A stretch of 64,000 bases of DNA, from contig JAFUVT010000033.1 of the NCBI GenBank assembly GCA_017477425.1, positions 308,619-372,618 on the forward strand, written 5' to 3'. The stretch comes from Bacteroidales bacterium. Lineage in GTDB: Bacteria; Bacteroidota; Bacteroidia; Bacteroidales; F082. Each line of letters opens with the position of its first letter. Position 1 is the stretch's first letter. Of the stretch, positions 48,607-58,100 are shown piece after piece. Under the pieces are notes generated by a model. It had not been told where the DNA came from, ran no database searches, and was given only the letters and a program-made list of their open reading frames with translations. The position numbers were made by a program, and so were the translations under genes.

Positions 48607-49245
48607 TTAATTACCTACGACCACTCTCGCGAAGCGAATCACCTTGCCGTTGAGCTTGTAGCCTTTCTGGATGACATCCAGTACCTTGCCCTTGTGGTCT
48701 TCATCAGGAGCGGGAATCATCGTCAGGGCTTCGTGCTCGTCAGTGTTGAATTCGGCACCCATTGCCTCGATTTCCTCTAAGCCTTTCTTTCTTAGCGTGT
48801 CTTTCAACTTGTTGAAAATCAGAGTGACGCCTTGCATATCGGCCTCGTTGCCGTTCTTTTCCATGTTTTGCAGGGCGCGCTCGAAGTCGTCAAACACGGG
48901 CAGGATGTCCTTGATGACGTTTTCTGAAGCCGTGACGGTCAAGTCCAGTTTTTCCTTGGCGGTGCGTTTGCGGAAGTTGTCGAACTCGGCTTGCAGGCGC
49001 AGGTGTTTGTCGTTCAGTTCGGCATATTTCGCTTTTTCTTCCTCCAAAGCCTTTTCTTGTGCGTGACGAATCTTGAACCGCTTTGACTTTTTGTCCGAAA
49101 CAGTGTCATTCTGCTCAGCGTTGGTTTCGGGTTCGGTTTCTTGTTTGGACTGTTCCTCAACGGGCTCTTGGTTGACTTCCATGTCGGGATTGACGGTGTC
49201 TTTCAAGGCATCGTCTTGATTGTTAACGTTTTGGTTTTCTTCCAT
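48607..49245 (-). CDS. grpE: Nucleotide exchange factor GrpE
   Basis: The protein has 212 residues; the ATG at 49245 gives MEENQNVNNQDD. An acidic disordered N-terminus (about 1-65) leads into a long coiled coil (KALEEEKAKYAELNDKHLRL) and the beta-domain that opens the DnaK nucleotide cleft (GYKLNGKVIRFARVVV at the end). The motif AEFDNFRKRTAKE is diagnostic. It precedes dnaJ on the same strand, the usual pairing. Confidence 0.96.
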   Translation of the reverse strand: MEENQNVNNQDDALKDTVNPDMEVNQEPVEEQSKQETEPETNAEQNDTVSDKKSKRFKIRHAQEKALEEEKAKYAELNDKHLRLQAEFDNFRKRTAKEKLDLTVTASENVIKDILPVFDDFERALQNMEKNGNEADMQGVTLIFNKLKDTLRKKGLEEIEAMGAEFNTDEHEALTMIPAPDEDHKGKVLDVIQKGYKLNGKVIRFARVVVGN

Positions 49246-49348
49246 GATATGTGCTGCTTTTACTATTCTTTCATTTTGCCGCAAGATTCATCAAATCCTT
49301 TGCCAAAGCAAGGATTTTGACAAAATGGCAGTGTTGAAATGATGAGTC

Positions 49349-50656
49349 TTATAGCCGCTCAATGATGGGGCCGTCAAGGCTGAGGGCGTTGACCCGCTTG
49401 TCGATATACTGATAGCCGCGTTCAATCTGGTCGCTGTTGTCGATGATGCTGGTGCCGTTGGCGGAGAGGGCTGCAATGAGTAGGGCGACGCCGGCGCGGA
49501 TGTCGGGTGAGGCCATACGGATGCCGCGCAACTGGTGCGCGTGGTCGAGGCCGATGACGTTGGCACGGTGTGGGTCGCAGAGAATGATTTGAGCGCCCAT
49601 GTCGATGAGCTTGTCGACGAAAAACAGGCGGCTCTCGAACATCTTCTGGTGGATGAGCACGGTGCCTTTGGCTTGGGTAGCCACCACCAGCACGATACTG
49701 ATGAGGTCGGGCGTGAAGCCAGGCCACGGGGCATCGGCCACGGTAAGGATGCTGCCGTCCATGAAGGTCTGCACCTCGTAATGCTCTTGCGCGGGGATGT
49801 GGATGTCGTCGCCGCGATAGCCCATCTGGATGCCGAGTCGGCGGAACACGTCAGGGATGATGCCCAATTGGGCGATGCCTGCGTTTTTGATGGTGATTTC
49901 GCTGCCCGTCATGGCGGCCATGCCGATAAAGCTGCCCACTTCGATCATGTCGGCGAGTAAAGTGTGTTCCGTGCCGTGCAATCGGTTCACGCCTTTGATG
50001 GTCAATAAGTTGGAACCCACACCTGTGATGTCGGCACCCATGCTGTTGAGCATGTTGCAAAGTTGTACGAGATAAGGCTCACAAGCGGCATTGAAGATGG
50101 TCGTTGTGCCTTTGGCCATCACGGCGGCCATGACGATGTTAGCCGTGCCGGTCACCGAGGCTTCGTCGAGAAGCATGTAGCAGCCTTTCAGGCCTCCTTT
50201 TTGCACCCCGACTTTATAAGTGTCAAAGTCGAAAATGGCGCCGAGTTTCTGTAGACCGATGACATGCGTGTCGAGCCTGCGGCGGCCGATCTTGTCGCCG
50301 CCAGGCTTGGGCATGTGGGCTTGGCCGAAACGGGCCAGCATCGGGCCGGTCATCATCACGCTACCGCGCAATTTTGAGGCGGTTTGTTGATAGGCCTCGC
50401 TTTCAAAATAACTGAAATCGATGGTTTTGGCTTGAAGCACAATGTCGTGGCGGGTGATGCGTTCGACGCTCACGCCCATGCCTTCCAACAGGGCAATCAG
50501 GTTGTTGATGTCGAGGATGTCGGGCAGGTTGTGGATGGTGACTTTCTGATCGGTGAGCAGACAGGCACAAAGAATCTGCATGGCTTCGTTCTTCGCGCCT
50601 TGCGGAATGATTTCGCCCTGCAGCTTGCAGCCGCCTTTGATTTTCAGTGATGCCAT
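49349..50656 (-). CDS. murA: UDP-N-acetylglucosamine 1-carboxyvinyltransferase, Asp in place of the catalytic Cys
   Basis: The protein has 435 residues and catalyses the first committed step of peptidoglycan synthesis, adding enolpyruvate to UDP-GlcNAc. The active-site loop reads KPGGDKIGRRRLD: residue 121 is Asp (codon at 50294-50296) where E. coli MurA has Cys115. Asp there is known to keep activity but prevent fosfomycin alkylation, so intrinsic fosfomycin resistance is expected. The other motifs (IPQGAKNEAMQIL, GMGVSVERI, RADMIEVGSFIG-like DMIEVGSFIGMAAMT) are normal. It lies downstream of the DUF4290 gene, a common Bacteroidota arrangement. Confidence 0.95.
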   Translation of the reverse strand: MASLKIKGGCKLQGEIIPQGAKNEAMQILCACLLTDQKVTIHNLPDILDINNLIALLEGMGVSVERITRHDIVLQAKTIDFSYFESEAYQQTASKLRGSVMMTGPMLARFGQAHMPKPGGDKIGRRRLDTHVIGLQKLGAIFDFDTYKVGVQKGGLKGCYMLLDEASVTGTANIVMAAVMAKGTTTIFNAACEPYLVQLCNMLNSMGADITGVGSNLLTIKGVNRLHGTEHTLLADMIEVGSFIGMAAMTGSEITIKNAGIAQLGIIPDVFRRLGIQMGYRGDDIHIPAQEHYEVQTFMDGSILTVADAPWPGFTPDLISIVLVVATQAKGTVLIHQKMFESRLFFVDKLIDMGAQIILCDPHRANVIGLDHAHQLRGIRMASPDIRAGVALLIAALSANGTSIIDNSDQIERGYQYIDKRVNALSLDGPIIERL

Positions 50657-50702
50657 GGTCAGTTTGCAGTTGTTCAGTTGCCAGTTGGAAATTCTTGTTG
50701 GC

Positions 50703-51404
50703 TTATAGTTTGCCTAATTGCTGCATCCGTTTCTTATAGGCCGGATTGTTCGGGTTGTTCATGTTGGCCTTCAGGTTCGGCACTTTCTTTTTCTTCTTCT
50801 TGCCTTGCTGTTGCTGCTGTTTCTGAGGCTGGTTCTTGCCCAAAATCTCAGAACTGCTTTCGAGCTTCGATTCCTCGGGGATGACGAGGCGGCCATTGGA
50901 GAGCCGTTTCAAGTCGTCAAAGATGACTTGGTCATTCACCACACTCTTGTTCCATTCCAGATAGTCGCGTTTCATCTGCGAGGCCAGTGATAAGGCTAGG
51001 GCTTCGCGCACCTCATCGTTTTCCTCCTTTGAGGCGGCTTCAATCATCTTGATAAGGTATTGGCCATAATGACCATATTTGATTTCATTATTTTGATAAC
51101 CAATATGTTGCGGCTTTCTTTTCTGGGTCTCGATTCTGGGTGGGTCGTAGGGACAGTCCACGTCGAGGTTGAAGTTAGAGATGATGTAAAGATGGACCCA
51201 AAGCTTGTGCTCGTAGTCGCTCGACTCCTTCACCTGTGGGTTCATCTGGACCATCACGCTGATGATGTATTTTGCGGCTTCTGTACGCTGCTTACGGTCC
51301 TCGATTTCAGGTAGTTTCTTAATCATTTCCTGTATGCAGCGGCCATATTCCGAGATGGCGATTTGCTCTTTCTCCGTGTTGTATGTCAGTCCTATTCTTT
51401 CCAT
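50703..51404 (-). CDS. DUF4290 family protein
   Basis: The protein has 233 residues; the ATG at 51404 gives MERIGLTYNTEKEQIAISEY. The DUF4290 domain covers most of the length and is all-helical in appearance (YGRCIQEMIKKLPEI, YGQYLIKMIEAASK). The C-terminal 45 residues are low-complexity: a glutamine run (QKQQQQQGKKKKKK) and a basic, asparagine-rich end, suggesting nucleic acid or ribosome binding, though no function is known. DUF4290 occurs almost only in Bacteroidota and commonly next to murA, which it precedes here by 46 bp. Confidence 0.88.
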   Translation of the reverse strand: MERIGLTYNTEKEQIAISEYGRCIQEMIKKLPEIEDRKQRTEAAKYIISVMVQMNPQVKESSDYEHKLWVHLYIISNFNLDVDCPYDPPRIETQKRKPQHIGYQNNEIKYGHYGQYLIKMIEAASKEENDEVREALALSLASQMKRDYLEWNKSVVNDQVIFDDLKRLSNGRLVIPEESKLESSSEILGKNQPQKQQQQQGKKKKKKVPNLKANMNNPNNPAYKKRMQQLGKL

Positions 51405-51423
51405 TTTAAATTCAAATTGGGTG

Positions 51424-51431
51424 CAAAGGTA
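51424..51431 (-). promoter_or_regulatory. -7 box for the DUF4290-murA operon
   Basis: Reads TACCTTTG on the minus strand, 19 bp upstream of the ATG at 51404, just below the stop of the helicase gene. Confidence 0.6.
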
Positions 51432-51435
51432 CAAA

Positions 51436-53757
51436 TTATTCTTTCATTATCGCTAATTTCGCGAATTTCAACATGAGCATCTTGACCCCTGCCGTGTCGA
51501 AGTGCACCGAGGCTTTTTTGTTGGCACCAGCGCCTTCGATGCTCAGGATGGTGCCTGCGCCAAATTTGCCGTGCATCACGCGCATGCCTTCTTGAAGCAG
51601 GTCTGGATTGGACGGCTCAAGATTTTGCGGGATGGGCGTACTGGGCATTGCTGGCCTGCTCGATGGCGTGTTTTCAATCTTTCTAAAACCGTGTTGTTCG
51701 GGCTCGGTGATGGGCCGACCGAATCGTCCGCCGCCAAAGGTGGTGCGTCCGCCCATGGGCGAAGTGCCCCTGAACGAGGCTTTTTGCGTCTGCTCGATGA
51801 GGTTGGCGTCGATTTCGTCCACGAAGCGCGAACGCTCGCTGAGGGTGAGGTTGCCGTAACGGTAGCGTTGCTCGGCGTAGCTCAGCGTGAGCTTGGTCAT
51901 AGCGCGAGTGACGGCTACATAGAACAAACGACGTTCTTCCTCCAACTCCTCGCGCGTGCTGAGGCTGAGGATGCCAGGGAAGAGGTTTTCTTCCATGCCA
52001 ACGACATAAACATACGGGAACTCCAAACCCTTAGCGCTGTGGATGGTCATCAGGCTGACGAAGTCGTCGTTGCCGTCGTCTTTCTTCATCTCGGCGTCGG
52101 TGAGCAGGGCCACGTCTTCCATGAACTGCACCAAGTCCACGCGGGCGGTCTCGCCGGTGGTCTCGTCCACCTGGCGGTCGCTGAATTCCATGATGGCGTT
52201 GAGCAGTTCCTCCACATTCTCGACCCTCGAAACGCCCTCGGGCGAGTCGTCTTCCTTCAGCACCTTGATGAGGCCGATGGTGTTGGTGATGTGTTTGGCC
52301 AGTTCGAAAGCGTTCATCTTGGCTTGCAGGCTCTGGAAGCTCTTGATCATCACCATGAAGTCGCGGAACTTGTTGACGGTGCCCATGTTGAAGTCCTGCG
52401 GAAACACGTTGTTTTCCATGCACTTCCAGATGCTCGTGCGTTGCTCGTTGGCCGTGACCATCATGCGCTCTATGCTGGTCTTGCCGATGCCGCGTGCTGG
52501 GTAGTTGATGATGCGCAGCAGCGCCTGTTCGTCCTCGGGGTTGATGACGACGCGGAAATAGGCCAGCAGGTCCTTGATTTCCTTGCGGTCGTAGAACGAG
52601 AGGCCGCCATATATTTTATAAGGTATGTTTTGCTTGCGCAGCGCTTCTTCCATCGAGCGGCTTTGGGCGTTGGTGCGGTAGAGGATGGCGAAGTCCTTGT
52701 TGGCGAGGTGGCGACTCATTTTGTAGCCGAAAATGCTGTTGGCCACGAGGGTGCCTTCCTCGGTGTCGCTGTTGGCGTGGATGAGTCCGATGAGCTCGCC
52801 TTGTTCCTTGTCGCTCCAAACTTTTTTCTTGATTTGGTCCTTGTTGTGTGCGATGATGCTGTTCGACGCGTTGACGATGTTTTGGGTGGAACGGTAGTTT
52901 TGTTCCAACCTAATCAGCTTATAATCAGGGTAGTCGTTCTTGAAGTTGAGGATGTTTTGGATGTTGGCGCCACGGAAGGCGTAGATGCTTTGGGCGTCGT
53001 CGCCGACCACGCAAAGGTTCTCGAACAAGGCCGCGATGCGTTTCACGATGAGGTACTGGGCGTAGTTGGTGTCCTGATACTCGTCGACGAGGATGTACTT
53101 GAAGTGGTTCTGGTATTTGTAGAGCACATCGGGATTGTCACGCAGGAGGACGTTCGTAAAGTACAGAATATCATCGAAATCCATGGCATTGGCGCGATGC
53201 AGGCGGTCGTTGTAGAGCTTGAAAAGCTGGGCGATGAGCGGCTTGTTGGCCTTGCGGTCGGCCTCTTGCACTTCGGGGTTGTTGGCATAATCCTCGGGCG
53301 AGAAAAGGCTCGACTTGGCCGACGAAATGCGCGACAGCACTTGCTTGGCAGGATAGACCTTGGTGTCTAAGCTCAAATCCTTAAGAATCTGCGTGATGAG
53401 AGCCTTCGAATCGTCGGTGTCGTAAATGGAGAAGTTAGGTGTGAAGCCGATTTTCTCCGCCTCGATGCGCAAAATCCTTGCAAAGATGGAGTGGAAGGTG
53501 CCCATCCACACGTTGCGCGCGTCGCTGGCGTTGACGAGTTGCATGATGCGTTCCTTCATTTCGCGGGCGGCCTTGTTGGTGAAGGTCAGCGCCATGATGC
53601 TGAACGGGTCGATGCCTTCTTGTATCATGTAAGCAACGCGGTAGGTGAGGGCCCGGGTCTTGCCCGAACCGGCGCCCGCGATGACCATCACGGGGCCTTC
53701 TATGGTGGTAACGGCCTCACGCTGAGGCTCGTTGAGGTCTTTCAATAGGTCGATCAT
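51436..53757 (-). CDS. UvrD/PcrA/Rep-type superfamily 1 DNA helicase
   Basis: The protein has 773 residues; the ATG at 53757 gives MIDLLKDLNEPQREAVTTIE. SF1A helicase motifs are all present: Q-motif LNEPQREAV, Walker A AGAGSGKT (27-34), motif Ia TFTNKAAREMKER, motif II VDEYQDTN, motif III VGDDAQSIYAFRGA, motif IV RLEQNYRST, motif V LMTIHSAKGLEF and motif VI EERRLFYVAVTRA. The C-terminus ends in a Tudor-like segment (GMRVMHGKFGAGTILSIEG) that in PcrA contacts RNA polymerase. It is a 3'-5' DNA translocase for repair and for clearing stalled complexes. PcrA is the nearest named relative. Confidence 0.95.
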   Translation of the reverse strand: MIDLLKDLNEPQREAVTTIEGPVMVIAGAGSGKTRALTYRVAYMIQEGIDPFSIMALTFTNKAAREMKERIMQLVNASDARNVWMGTFHSIFARILRIEAEKIGFTPNFSIYDTDDSKALITQILKDLSLDTKVYPAKQVLSRISSAKSSLFSPEDYANNPEVQEADRKANKPLIAQLFKLYNDRLHRANAMDFDDILYFTNVLLRDNPDVLYKYQNHFKYILVDEYQDTNYAQYLIVKRIAALFENLCVVGDDAQSIYAFRGANIQNILNFKNDYPDYKLIRLEQNYRSTQNIVNASNSIIAHNKDQIKKKVWSDKEQGELIGLIHANSDTEEGTLVANSIFGYKMSRHLANKDFAILYRTNAQSRSMEEALRKQNIPYKIYGGLSFYDRKEIKDLLAYFRVVINPEDEQALLRIINYPARGIGKTSIERMMVTANEQRTSIWKCMENNVFPQDFNMGTVNKFRDFMVMIKSFQSLQAKMNAFELAKHITNTIGLIKVLKEDDSPEGVSRVENVEELLNAIMEFSDRQVDETTGETARVDLVQFMEDVALLTDAEMKKDDGNDDFVSLMTIHSAKGLEFPYVYVVGMEENLFPGILSLSTREELEEERRLFYVAVTRAMTKLTLSYAEQRYRYGNLTLSERSRFVDEIDANLIEQTQKASFRGTSPMGGRTTFGGGRFGRPITEPEQHGFRKIENTPSSRPAMPSTPIPQNLEPSNPDLLQEGMRVMHGKFGAGTILSIEGAGANKKASVHFDTAGVKMLMLKFAKLAIMKE

Positions 53758-53920
53758 AGTGATGATTTTGGAAGAGCAAAAATAGAAAAAAAAGCCACAA
53801 CAACATCCTTTTGGATCGTAAAACATGTATTTTACGATGGATCTTTGTGGTCGTTATCTTTAAAAATATAATAGTTTGGAATTGCGGAGGTAGTAACAAA
53901 TGCTCCAGCATGGTGCAGAA

Positions 53921-54244
53921 TCATTCGATAGCATGGCCCAGAACCATTTCGAAGAGCTTTTGTTTTTGCGACTCTTTCAATTTGATTTGGACGGTCACCT
54001 CGGCTCCGCTAGCAATGTCGGCACTATTGAAAGTGGTGGAATTCACATATCGCTCTGGATAGGTCAACACGTCGATAATAGACATGCCCATGACCGAGGC
54101 AAATTTCTCTAGACGTTCCAAATCGATCTTTGTCTTGGTCAGCTCAAAACGAGCGTAAGCAGATTGACTGATATGCATCTTCTCTGCGGTTTCCTCTTGA
54201 CTCAAATTCCGTTGTTCCCGAATTTCTCTAAGTTTAATTTCCAT
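53921..54244 (-). CDS. XRE-family transcriptional regulator
   Basis: The protein has 107 residues with a helix-turn-helix at about 5-60 (LREIREQRNLSQEETAEKMH, SQSAYARFE) followed by a short Lys/Glu/Gln-rich region (VQIKLKESQKQKLFEMVL). It is divergent from three tiny ORFs and the von Willebrand gene, across a 284-bp AT-rich gap, so it may regulate that module or itself. No partner toxin is encoded next to it. A minus-strand TATTTTTG box is at 54425-54432, implying a long leader if used. Confidence 0.85.
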   Translation of the reverse strand: MEIKLREIREQRNLSQEETAEKMHISQSAYARFELTKTKIDLERLEKFASVMGMSIIDVLTYPERYVNSTTFNSADIASGAEVTVQIKLKESQKQKLFEMVLGHAIE

Positions 54245-54528
54245 CTTTTTCCAAAAAAGAAAAATACTTTGTTACAATGTAAATTTGATGTTAGTTGTGA
54301 ATTGGGTAATTCTCATTACAAAAACCGAACCAATATAACAAAAACAAGAGGAATCTTTTTCTTTAATTTATGGCCTCTTTTCCAATTATTGGATGTCTAA
54401 CAAGAACCTACTCCAATTTTGACGCAAAAATAATATATATCGTTTTGCGAAAAAGTTCTATTTTTGAAATAATTATTCGATTTTTAGTTTGTTTTTATTC
54501 GTTTATTGTTATCTTTGCAGTGGAAAAT
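54245..54528. promoter_or_regulatory. AT-rich divergent intergenic region
   Basis: This 284-bp gap separates the XRE gene (minus) from the small-ORF group (plus). It contains a minus-strand -7 candidate at 54425-54432 and a plus-strand promoter at 54488-54517; nothing else could be identified. Confidence 0.5.
54488..54517 (+). promoter_or_regulatory. Bacteroidota promoter (-33/-7) for the small-ORF group
   Basis: TTTG at 54488-54491 and TATCTTTG at 54510-54517 are both full matches, with 18 nt between them against the usual 19-21. This is one of the best complete promoters in the window; the start site would fall about 54524, only a few bases before the first small ORF. Confidence 0.7.
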
Positions 54529-54603
54529 ATGACAATAATGGATGAATACGTGTATTTGGAATCTATTATTTCCGTTTTGTATTTGGCGTTGGTAACGTTG
54601 TAG
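54529..54603 (+). CDS. Tiny hydrophobic ORF, 24 residues
   Basis: Reads MTIMDEYVYLESIISVLYLA and ends LVTL. It begins almost at the expected start of transcription, so it would be nearly leaderless, and has one hydrophobic stretch. It is either a very small membrane protein or a leader peptide. A longer in-frame opening from 54370 is unlikely because it starts upstream of the promoter. Expression is not proven. Confidence 0.4.
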   Translation: MTIMDEYVYLESIISVLYLALVTL

Positions 54604-54656
54604 TCGATTTTTGAATATCGAATAATAAACCTAAAATCACATAAACAAACAAAACA

Positions 54657-54800
54657 ATGAAGCACTTGATATTAAGTTTTAGCCACGAGATCACTGTCCT
54701 TATCGTTTTTGCTGTGGTCGCTGCCTTTTTTGCGTACATGTTTTCGGACAGGAAGCGAAATAGGGACAATAAGAAACATCCGCCTCACGACCCACTGTAA
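54657..54800 (+). CDS. Small single-span membrane protein, 47 residues
   Basis: It starts MKHLILSFSHEITVLIVFAV, with one hydrophobic segment of about 20 residues (13-29, extending to FFAYMF) followed by a strongly basic tail (SDRKRNRDNKKHPPHDPL). The N-out/C-in topology is likely from the charges. It lies 53 bp after the 24-residue ORF and is preceded by an A-rich leader (AACAAACAAAACA). It is too short for most gene finders. No family is recognised; type I toxin-like peptides and small membrane regulators look similar. Confidence 0.5.
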   Translation: MKHLILSFSHEITVLIVFAVVAAFFAYMFSDRKRNRDNKKHPPHDPL

Positions 54801-54812
54801 TGGTAGTTCGTT

Positions 54813-54962
54813 ATGGTTGATTTGCGAATACTGATGGCCGACGCCCTCCGTGGTGTCAGAATTTGGCTTGGGGGAGTTCCCGATGTCTATTGGTCCATTT
54901 TGCTATGGGTCATTTTGTTGATCATAATAGCCTATCGCACCAAAAAAGATGAAGGACGATAA
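54813..54962 (+). CDS. Small single-span membrane protein, 49 residues
   Basis: It starts MVDLRILMADALRGVRIWLG, then an aromatic and aliphatic membrane segment (YWSILLWVILLIIIAY, about 26-41) and a short basic tail (RTKKDEGR). It begins 12 bp after the 47-residue ORF, so the three tiny ORFs probably share one transcript. No family is recognised. Confidence 0.5.
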   Translation: MVDLRILMADALRGVRIWLGGVPDVYWSILLWVILLIIIAYRTKKDEGR

Positions 54963-54992
54963 GGAGAAATGAGGGTGTAAATTTCGAAAATT

Positions 54993-55007
54993 GGATAAAA
55001 TTTATCC
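54993..55007 (+). promoter_or_regulatory. Short perfect palindrome, operator candidate
   Basis: GGATAAAATTTATCC is a 7-bp perfect inverted repeat with one central base, 30 bp upstream of the -7 box at 55037. It could be bound by the divergent XRE regulator. Confidence 0.45.
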
Positions 55008-55036
55008 TATTTCTATTTTTGTATTCGAAAAAAGAC

Positions 55037-55044
55037 TAATTTTG
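55037..55044 (+). promoter_or_regulatory. -7 box for the von Willebrand gene
   Basis: TAATTTTG is a full match to TAnnTTTG, 87 bp before the ATG at 55131. A second candidate TATTTTTG is at 55014-55021. Confidence 0.55.
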
Positions 55045-55130
55045 CGGCCTGAATGTGGTTACTTAGTCGAGTAATAATCAAAGTAACCTAATTATTAACC
55101 AAATTATGTATATGTTAATCAATAAACGAG

Positions 55131-58100
55131 ATGAAATCAGCCGGAAACAAAATGATTTATGTTAGTCTTTTTTTGAAAGGCAAACACAAGGGAAAGACAA
55201 TCGTAAATAATGTAAGGCGCTACACCTTATTGTTAATAGTAGGAGCTTTGGCCTGTACAAGCTCTGCATATGCGCAAACGTCTCCTCCCGAAGGGTTGAA
55301 AATGGATAAGAGTTGGACCGCTACTAATGAAACAGGCACAGAAGGCTATGTTACCCTTGAAGCTTTCGTCACTGGAGAGTCAGTTACAACTTATACGGCA
55401 GTGCCTACGGATATCGTATTGGTAGTTGATCAGTCAAACTCAATGGAGGATTTTTATTTGGGGACGGTTACGAGACTTGTGGCATTGCGTCAGGCGGTTG
55501 CCTCTTTTGTGGAAACAGTGCAGCAAAAGGCGGAAGACGAAAATGTAAACCATAAAGTGGCCATCGTGGGTTTTGCCGCAGGACCAAAAGGTCATTATCA
55601 AAACACGGAACTTCTTTCAACGGAGAATGAAGTAAATTACCTATCGGTTACTCCCGACGATTACAGGGCGGCTCTTGTCGAAGCCAATGTGCAAGGTCAA
55701 GTGAATGAGCGTCTCACTCGTGCCATTGATGCGATTAGTGCTGGTGGGGGCACGTATATGCAATACGGTTTGGAGCTAGCCAAAGGCATACTGGACCATA
55801 GGCAGGAAACCACTTACGAAACCGATGAAGGAACTCGCCCTCGTGCTACGGTTGTGGTTTTCTTTACAGACGGATATCCTGCGGGCTATCAATATACTTT
55901 GGAGGATGCGTTTTGTGAGGGAAGGTATAATAGTATTGAATATGAGCAACAATCCACGGCTGATGCGGCTGTTTCAGTTGCCAACTCGATAAAGGGAAAC
56001 GATGCCAGGATCTTTTCAATTGGCATTTTCGACAATGCCTCTTCCGAAGAGGCTTATTCGACAACAAAGCAGGAATTTAGTGATGGCTATGGAGCTAATT
56101 CTTATACATTATGGAGAGCTGGAATTGCTGCAGCCAACGGCCTCATGCATTTCATTTCAAGTGACTTTGGGCCAGGAGAGGCTACTTCTTGGTCTGCGCT
56201 GACAGAATCTTCTGATAACGTGGCGGGGTATCATGACAATGGATTTTATTATTCCGCAAACGACGCTTCTTCATTAACTCAGGTTTTCACCAGCATCGCC
56301 AATATGGTCTCTTCGGTGCCCATGCCTTTGAATGCCCAAACCATCGTGCAAGACGAGGTGTCGCAGTATTTCCATCTGCCAACTAATGCTTTGGATGACA
56401 TTAGGGTTTATACGGCGCCTTTTACAGGAGGCAACCTTGAATTTGGTGATAAAGTGCTCATGGATAATCCTGATGTTGTCATTGAGGGCAATAAGGTTCG
56501 AGTTTCAGGCTTTGATTTTGGAGCCAATTGGTGTGGCATGCATAATGAAACGGAACCGCATGGCAACAAACTCATTATTGAGATTCCCTTGATAGCCAAC
56601 GAAGGCATATGGGGTGACGGCTTGCCAACAAACGACACCATGTCGGTCATTTACCCTGATGGAGACTTGACAAATCCCTACGGCCCGTTCCCGATTCCGT
56701 ATGCCAACATCCTCGGCGAGGTGTGGACGGAAGTGGTGACCGAAGAGCCGGCAGGCTTCAGGGCAGACAGCCTTTATCGTCCGGAAGACTTGGCTTGGTT
56801 CATCAGCTTGGTGAATGGACGACAAGGCTATTCAAATTATGACCCGAGTCATCCCGTCGATCCCCATCCAACACTTCATGGCAAGCTCGCCGCCGACATT
56901 GACATGAGCGCCCATAACTGGGTGGCGATTGGTTGTAATGGAATCTCTTACGAAGGTGAGTTTGATGGCAACGGATATGTCATCACGGGCTTGAAAAACA
57001 ATGCATCCAAGTACTACCAGTTGGGTACGACCAACGCCGTGGTCTATCCCGGTATGTTCGGCAAGGTGAGTGGAACGGTGCACGACGTGTTTGTGCTCGA
57101 CTGCGAGTTCCATGCCAAGAAGCACGACGGAATCAAAATACACTACGGCATCATCATCGACACGCTTGACCGACAAGGCATGCTCTATAACAGTGAGGCT
57201 GCAGGACGACTCATGACCGACAATGAGGAAGGAAATGACACATTGATCTTTGGAGGATTGGTGGGACTGAATTGGGGTGAGATACATTCGTGCATGGCAA
57301 TGGCGCAATTGACGGGTTTCAATATGGGTGGAGTTATTGGCCAGAGTTACAACGTGACCGGTGATAATAATAAAAATCAGATTGAGAATCTTTTCACCAA
57401 CCCTCAATTCAACTATATCGGAGATAATAAAAAAGGTTTTGTTGGAGGGTTTACGGCAATTAGCGAAGGGAATCGTTATCGTTATTCATATATGCGTTTT
57501 GAGCGACAAAACATAAACTTGGGTCAAGCCGTTTTCGGAATGGCAGTAGGACAGTTAGTCTTGACACAACCCACAGGAACATACTATCAGATTGTTTTTC
57601 CGCAAAGAGGCTTGTTCGATGTACCATACGAATATACTGGGCAAACAATCGGCGTTTATGGAGGTTTGGTGATGACACATTATGGTAATACTTGTGCAAA
57701 ATACCTTTACGATAGAGGGAGTGATGTAGAATGGATGTTGGTTACATTAAAGAACCCAAGTTCTTCCCGCTCTAAATGGAAACGCACTACTGCCGGCAAC
57801 TATTCCTCAAGAGCTGGCGACATCAACGACGACTATCCCATCCTCTGCTTTGACTACGCTTGCGTAGGTTCGTCGGATGGCATCGTGCTCGACTACAGTC
57901 GGAGCTTGGATGAAATGCTCGACCGCCATAATATAGGAACTGTGAACGAGCATACCACCTTGGGCGACAGCTACAAGAAAACCCAGCATGCGGCCATCTA
58001 CGGAGGCACCATCAACCTTTACGCCAACCAAAGTACCGACAGGAGTACGGCAGACAATGTGATGGTCTACATCGACGAAGACATTTCGCTGCTGCAAGAC

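Noticed and set aside
51502..53370. A 622-codon ORF antisense to the helicase gene
   Set aside because: The minus-strand frame has all helicase motifs in order; the antisense frame is a by-product of GC-rich codon usage.
54370..54528. Longer form of the 24-residue ORF
   Set aside because: The extension begins upstream of the promoter at 54488-54517 and would not be transcribed from it.
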